64,000 nt of DNA from Drosophila miranda (lineage: Eukaryota > Arthropoda > Insecta > Diptera > Drosophilidae), in contig NC_046676.1 of NCBI RefSeq assembly GCF_003369915.1, forward strand, positions 7,409,501 through 7,473,500. Reading direction: 5' to 3'. Position numbers and translations under genes: made by a program. Positions 58,801-64,000 of this stretch are shown piece after piece; within the stretch, counting starts at the first letter, position 1; each line of letters begins with the position of its first letter. The notes under the pieces are model-generated. The model was not told the origin of the DNA. It searched no databases and worked only from the letters and a program-made list of their open reading frames with translations.

Positions 58801-61800
58801 AGTTCTTCCAGAGAATACATTTAAAAATTTATATTCATTACAAAATCCTTTTGTTTCAGCAATTCTTTGGGTTTCCGTCTGCACTTTTTCTCTTTCTCTT
58901 TTCCTTTTTCTCTCCGGCTGCTTATTTATTTGTTTTCATTTTCATTTTCCTTCGCCGAGAGCCAAAGGAAAATGGAGGGTGCTGAGAGTGTGCGTGTGTG
59001 TAGCGAGCTCTGAAATATCAAACGGAGCCAAATCCAAAGCCAAATCCACAGTCAAGGGTTTCCTCTGGTTAAACATAAGTTGACGTTGCCCCACAGGACA
59101 TTTGTCCCCATCTCCGTCCACATCCCTGGGGCAGTCTATTTTTAGTACAACTGATTTGCTTTGCCTACTATTTCGGAGGCCCCTCTATGCGGTTTGGCAC
59201 TTGAGCTGTGCAGCCGCCCCAGTCGCAGACATGCCCCAAAGTGGTGCTAGTGACTGGCTTCTGGCTTCTGGCTGCCGGCTGGGAAACCGAAACCCCGATG
59301 TCTAAGCCAAACCCAAAAGCTATCCATGTCCCTATCCTACTTGCGGTTTCGCCGCAGGCGTTGAAAGGATTACACTGTTTGATTTTGGTCTCGGGCCCCT
59401 TGGACACGAGAGTGTCGTTACGGACTTACCTTCACAAAGTGGTAGAAGAGCACAGCTCCCACGGTGGCCAGGGCGAACCACACGAAGACGGCGAAGGTGG
59501 AGATGCTGGATATGTTCAGCGCGTGCAGCAGATGGGAGCTGACGATGGCCGCCGCCTGGCAGAAGAGGAACGGCATAGAGAGCCGCTCGAATATGTCCCA
59601 GGGGATCTCCGCCGACTTCTGGGGCAGGGCCGAGATCGATCCACGCCGCAATGAGGCACGGCGCGAGGCACGGCGCTATTCAAGAGAGAGAGAGAGAGTG
59701 ATAGTGAAATGTGCGATTTAATTATTCTTCTTTTCAAACAAACACATGCGGGTTTATTTATAGAAAACAGAAATGATTGCATTATTTGTGGGGTAATTAT
59801 TTGAATATTGCTAAATGGTTGGCTTGCTAATGCCGCTCGTTTGTGTTTCGGTCAATAAACAACGCGAATTCCACTTAAATTTTTCGAACTGTCTATTTCA
59901 ATCAGGCACCATCTATTGGTTGCACTCCCAGAGTCCCGGAGAAATTTAAGCAGAGTGGGGTACAGGTGATGCCTTGAACCCTTTCGATTGATTGTCAATA
60001 TATTTAGGGCTCTGGCTTTGTCCTCTTTTTGTAGAATATGTAAAGCTAATTCCAGCTGCGAATTTCCCATTAAACCTTTTGAGCTCCGAGCCAATCTACA
60101 TACTTATAGACATGTACATATGTATGTATGTATGTGTATATTCCTTCTTCTATTGTTGATTGAGAGACAGAAATCCTTTTGAGCTGAAGGAAATGCATTC
60201 ATTTGATTTCTGTTGTACCGTCTACGAGTATGACTTTGAAATAAAACTGCCATTCATTGATTGGAAAATCTTTCAGTATGCCTGCCGCTGTCTATTTATG
60301 GCTTTCAATGGCAGACACATTCCGTCAATACATCATCGGAAATTTGATTAAACTCAACCGATTGCAAGCACAATATCCTATGCTCGCTCGTACATATCCG
60401 CACGTGCATCTATGCACGCACCTTACAATCTATCAGGCCCTAACCCACTCAACCACTCACACATTGACAGTGACATATAGCAATTACACATGACGTGCAC
60501 ATTACCATCGCAAAAAAAAGGAAAGAGGAGCGAGGAGGAGCGAGCTACTACCCGAAAACCGCAAAAGCAAAAGCAAAAGCAACAGCAACAGCAACCGCAA
60601 CCCCCTTTGGCCATTGGCCATAAATCAACGACAGTGCGAAATAATCAAATGGTGGCATCTGCATAAATACAGAAGCCAATTGATTTATTCAGCCCCGAAA
60701 ATAGACCATTTTCATTCCAATTCCCATTCCCATTCCAATTCACATTTCCATGGCTAGGACTGTTCTTCGTCGCTGGAATTGTAAAACTCTCCGGTCGGTC
60801 TATTTATATGTCGTGCTCTACTGGGTACAGAAGCAGTGCCAGTCGCAGTGCCAGTGGCAGGGGATGGGAAATCGAATGGACTACATCTTTGCTTTCGTCA
60901 TCAACAACGACCTTGTCACCAATTTGGTAGCTCAGAGGGGACTAATACTACTACTACTAAGACCTATGTAATTGTCCCCATAATATTACGCAGGAGCTGA
61001 ACCGGCCCACACGATAGCAACATACATATCTCAATATATAGGAGATTCTCCCAATCGTATCCATATACCACACAAACGCATATGTATAGGCAAACGTCTC
61101 CACATATTTATTCCTAAAGATTTGTATGAATTTGAGCACTCAGCTGCCAAGAAATCATCTTGTGGCGAATACTTTGTGGATGTTTGAGACGGAAAACAGT
61201 TTGGTGTGTCGCCAAGCCTATTTTATTATTAATAAAGATATTTCTAGGTATTTATAGACCATGTGGAATAAAATTGAATGGAAAATGACCGGTCCGGACG
61301 AATATTTCAAATAAATACGAGTATATCGAGTATTTTGGCCACAGACAAAGCTGTTTTCCAACGATTCAGTATTCAATTTTTGTGGCAAATATATTTTGGA
61401 AAACGGCAGCAGATCTATGGGGCAATAGGGGCTGTCAGCTTGGAATCAAGCCTATTCTCATTTAATTTTTCAAAAGAGTCCCCCCACCTTCAACCACTCT
61501 GCCTCCTGCAATTGTCGGTGGCTCGTATGTACGTTGACCCACTTGGATCGCGGCCACTAAGTGAATTTTTGTAATTAATTTGGCGGCGCATTTTGAACAC
61601 CGCATGACTTCCTGTCTTTCTGGCTCTACCTCTCTCTCTATCCATTGCTTTCTCCTTCTTTGGTTAACAGACAAAACCTTTTTCTGGAATTTGCGGCCAA
61701 AAGGGGCGGGGTTGAGCAAGTCAGGGGCAAACTAAGGACCCTTGCGACTTGAATTTGTGTATTGACATTTCTGGGTTAAGCTAACTGGACTAAAAGCGTA

Positions 61801-62024
61801 GCTAGGTGCTCCGCCAGGAGGCGATGGACGAGGGGATACGACAAAACGGAGCTGCGACAATAAATTTGGCTATGGCATGCCCTCTGGATTGGCGGAGCGG
61901 GGAGCGGGTGGACCGCGAACACAAATACGGGGCCAAGTGCCTGTCCAGGATACAGGAAACGGACACAAATGGTCCCGATTCGGGGCGACATTTCACTTAC
62001 CATATTGTTATCGAAGACCTGCAT
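49841..62024 (-). CDS. Membrane-anchored short-chain dehydrogenase-like protein, likely catalytically inactive
   Basis: Exons 62024-62001, 59675-59430, 51137-50931, 50846-50693, 50618-50362, 50185-50084 and 50017-49841 sum to 1,167 bases, 388 residues. The start is MQVFDNNM, then an RRAS repeat and one or two membrane helices (residues ~35-88, including ISTFAVFVWFALATVGAVLF). An SDR fold of the 17-beta-HSD2/retinol/BDH1 group follows (VLITGCEAPLAWYLAKKLDD). Key residues are missing: TGxxxGxG reads TGCEAPLA, NNAG reads HCAH, and YxxxK reads QCATQ. A role other than oxidation is therefore likely. The intron between exons 2 and 3 is 8.3 kb. It might be the CG8888 orthologue (from memory, not checked). 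Confidence 0.82.
53684..53725. repeat. Hexanucleotide tandem repeat, about seven copies
   Basis: GCACTG/GCACTA/GTACTG variants in tandem within the dehydrogenase intron. Confidence 0.8.
55986..56030. repeat. (CACAG)9 microsatellite
   Basis: Nine perfect pentanucleotide copies; likely length-polymorphic. Confidence 0.95.
59676..62000 (-). other. First intron of the dehydrogenase-like gene (2.3 kb)
   Basis: It ends at the acceptor after a long (CT)n tract on the minus strand (59677-59700). No other coding exon seen. Confidence 0.6.
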
Positions 62025-64000
62025 GACTACGGATGCTGCTGCTCCTGGTGTCGCGGCTATAGAGGGGGGCGGCAAGAGCACAGAACAGACGGGCTTTCAA
62101 CTCGGTTTCTGGGACTGGGTTCCAACTGAAGTTTTCACTCACACACACAGCCTTGTGGCTCGGAAAAAAATGTTCACTAGAGTTTTTCGAAATGTTTCGG
62201 AAATAGGCTTTCAGTTTATGTACTCGGGACTCCACTTTCGAAGGGGCTCGTGGCCTGGGCGCACTGAAACACGGCGTGGCACTAAGCAGTACGATCGACT
62301 GGCGCTGCCTGCAGCTGCCCCAAGACTCATTTTCTCTCGCCTCAGCCGCGTCGCAGTCGCAGTCGCTGTCGCAGTCGACGCTGTATGTCAAAATTCTGTA
62401 CCAAAAAAAATCCGACGCCGCCTTAAAAATTGTCGTTTTGCCGTTTTGATTTTTTAAAAATATATCTCAAAAATACGAGTATGTGTGGACATGCGTATGC
62501 AAACTCACAGATACACAGACACAATGGAAACGCAGATACATATTCCGGTATTTAGATAAATAAATATCTTTAAATTTGTATATTTTTGCTTTTTGCTGTT
62601 TGCTCTCATCCGTCTGCCGTCTGCCGCCTGCCGCCTACCGCCTCTTGCTTTTAAGCATCGACGAATATTTTTCCACCGCACAGCGGCAGATACAACGGAC
62701 ACACAGATACGATACCAACCAGTGCACGGCTACACACACACACACACAGATACTCTAGTTTGCGGCCGTAATATATGTCGCTCTTTGCACATTGTTCGTG
62801 CAACGGGTGGCGGCAAATGGCAAATTTGAATATTGCTTTAAAATGTCGCCGCATTAAATCGAGAAATGCTCGAACCTACGTGTATATGCACATAAATATT
62901 TATGAGACTCGTTAAAGGAGGCCAGCGCCATCGACCCAGAACCCAGTGCTCTATTAGGGGCTGCCTTTGGGGTTTGTATTTGGTTTGGTTTTTTTTTTCC
63001 ATTTTTAGTGAATGGTGGATGGTTGGCACGTCCCTGGCATTTTTTTATATTTTTATTATTTGTTTTTCATTTGCAAATTGCAATTTTGCAGACAATTCTG
63101 CGATCCTTTTATTCATTTCGCATTCATTTTCCATTGATTTTTTCCATTTAAAAGCCGGTGTTTATCAGGAAATTGGAAAAATGCATACAAAATACGTTAA
63201 CATAGTGCCGTGGAGCGCCTTGGAGTGCCGTAGAGTGCCTTCGAGTGCCGTAGAGTACCGTGTAGTGCCATGGGGAGATCATTCAACTTTTTCCATGGGA
63301 GAACTAGAAATTGCGAAATAAATGACACAACAAATGTAATTTGGGAATTATTTGGAAGAATAAAGATTTCCCACCAAATTTATTAATTATAAAATTAAAA
63401 CTTATTGCAGTAACGAATTGAATTATGAAATTATATAGGTTCGTCCTTGGAGGTTGCTTTCAGCTAAATGCAGAGGGCTTTCTTTGGTCTATAGCCAATT
63501 CTCAATTCTAGTCTCTGAGAGCCAAGATGTCCAGCTGGGAATAAAACATACCCTGGTTCGTTTGAGGGTTCTGTCCCGTTTATGATTCTCTCATTAAAGG
63601 ATCGCTGGAAGCAAATTGCTAAAGAAGCTTCTCGATTTTCCATTCTGTTTGTTTAGATGTGACTATTTTTATTTGCTACTTCTCTAACTCTTGACTATTT
63701 TTATAATTTTCGGTATCTTTTGTTGTTTATGCACGCTTATATCCAAAACAAATACATATCTATGCACATATATTATTGTTATGCACAGAATTTGTAGACT
63801 GGCTGCTGCGGATGCTCGATCCTATAGAGGCAGTACCATAAATCGATGTCTATATTGGAGCTCTGTGAACATACATCTGAGATGACATGTACAAAAACAA
63901 AACGAGCAAATGCGAGTCTGAATAGATGGAGAAATATCTGCCTGAAGAGGCAGTGAAAGCATATGTTTCTGAAACATTTCAAATTTCTTCTTTTCGACTG
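62025..64000. other. 5' UTR/promoter of the dehydrogenase-like gene and upstream DNA
   Basis: GCAGTC-type hexamers (about 62355-62385) lie in the presumed 5' UTR. A 10-bp minisatellite lies at 63201-63270. No further gene is supported up to the right edge. Confidence 0.5.
63201..63270. repeat. 10-bp minisatellite, seven copies
   Basis: Seven contiguous decamers of the type TRGAGTGCCG, each with 0-3 changes. Confidence 0.85.

Larger units (their letters stand above)
51138..59429 (-). other. 8.3-kb intron of the dehydrogenase-like gene
   Basis: Mostly unique DNA with simple repeats: a 12-mer ACCTCCAGCTCA x3 (51661-51696), GGGGCACG tandem copies near 52020, GCACTR hexamers (53684-53725), (CACAG)9 (55986-56030) and ATCC/GTCC runs near 57535. 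No nested gene is well supported; see the weak coding-like remnant near 56.9-57.3 kb. Confidence 0.6.

Noticed and set aside
1-64000. LTR retroelement or other virus-derived element
   Set aside because: No reverse transcriptase, integrase, capsid or envelope-like frame and no long terminal repeats were seen; the large repeat at 13.7-25.0 kb is a duplication of host genes.

Overview
This is eukaryotic DNA from a fruit fly (Drosophila). The genes are split by short GT-AG introns. They include single-copy fly landmarks: 128up directly upstream of RpIII128 (both recognised from protein sequence) and two DREP-family CIDE-N genes. Promoters carry DRE (TATCGATA) and Motif 1 boxes, and one intron holds a mini-me/DINE-1-type repeat with a (GTCY)n tract. 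The gene set matches the D. melanogaster 46F neighbourhood (Muller C). The repeat type suggests the obscura group, but this is an inference from memory.

Layout. 1-13.1 kb is dense with zinc-finger genes: a ZAD-C2H2 gene on the minus strand running off the left edge, a small plus-strand CENP-B-type DNA-binding gene (probably cag), a large minus-strand ZAD gene with about 15 fingers, and a minus-strand MADF-like/C2H2 gene. 13.74-25.01 kb is a nearly perfect tandem duplication of a 5,635-bp unit. The unit holds a ZMYND11-like gene (PHD, PWWP, MYND), an antisense gene that looks like the meiotic factor SPATA22, a hAT transposase relic, three degenerate ~210-bp repeats and all of 128up. RpIII128 follows at 25.2-28.7 kb.

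30-47 kb holds the tandem paralogues Drep2-like and Drep3-like, with a short secreted Cys-containing peptide gene between them and a Helitron-type repeat inside the long Drep3 intron. At 48.26 kb two exons of an unidentified plus-strand gene start. A minus-strand gene from 62.0 to 49.8 kb encodes a membrane-anchored short-chain dehydrogenase that has lost its cofactor and catalytic motifs. The rest (51-59 kb and 59.7-64 kb) is intron and upstream DNA with simple repeats.

Most gene models were checked by joining exons by hand. Splice sites, phases and total length divisible by three agree in every complete model. Several reading frames begin at TTG or GTG when read naively; starts given here are ATG codons unless stated.
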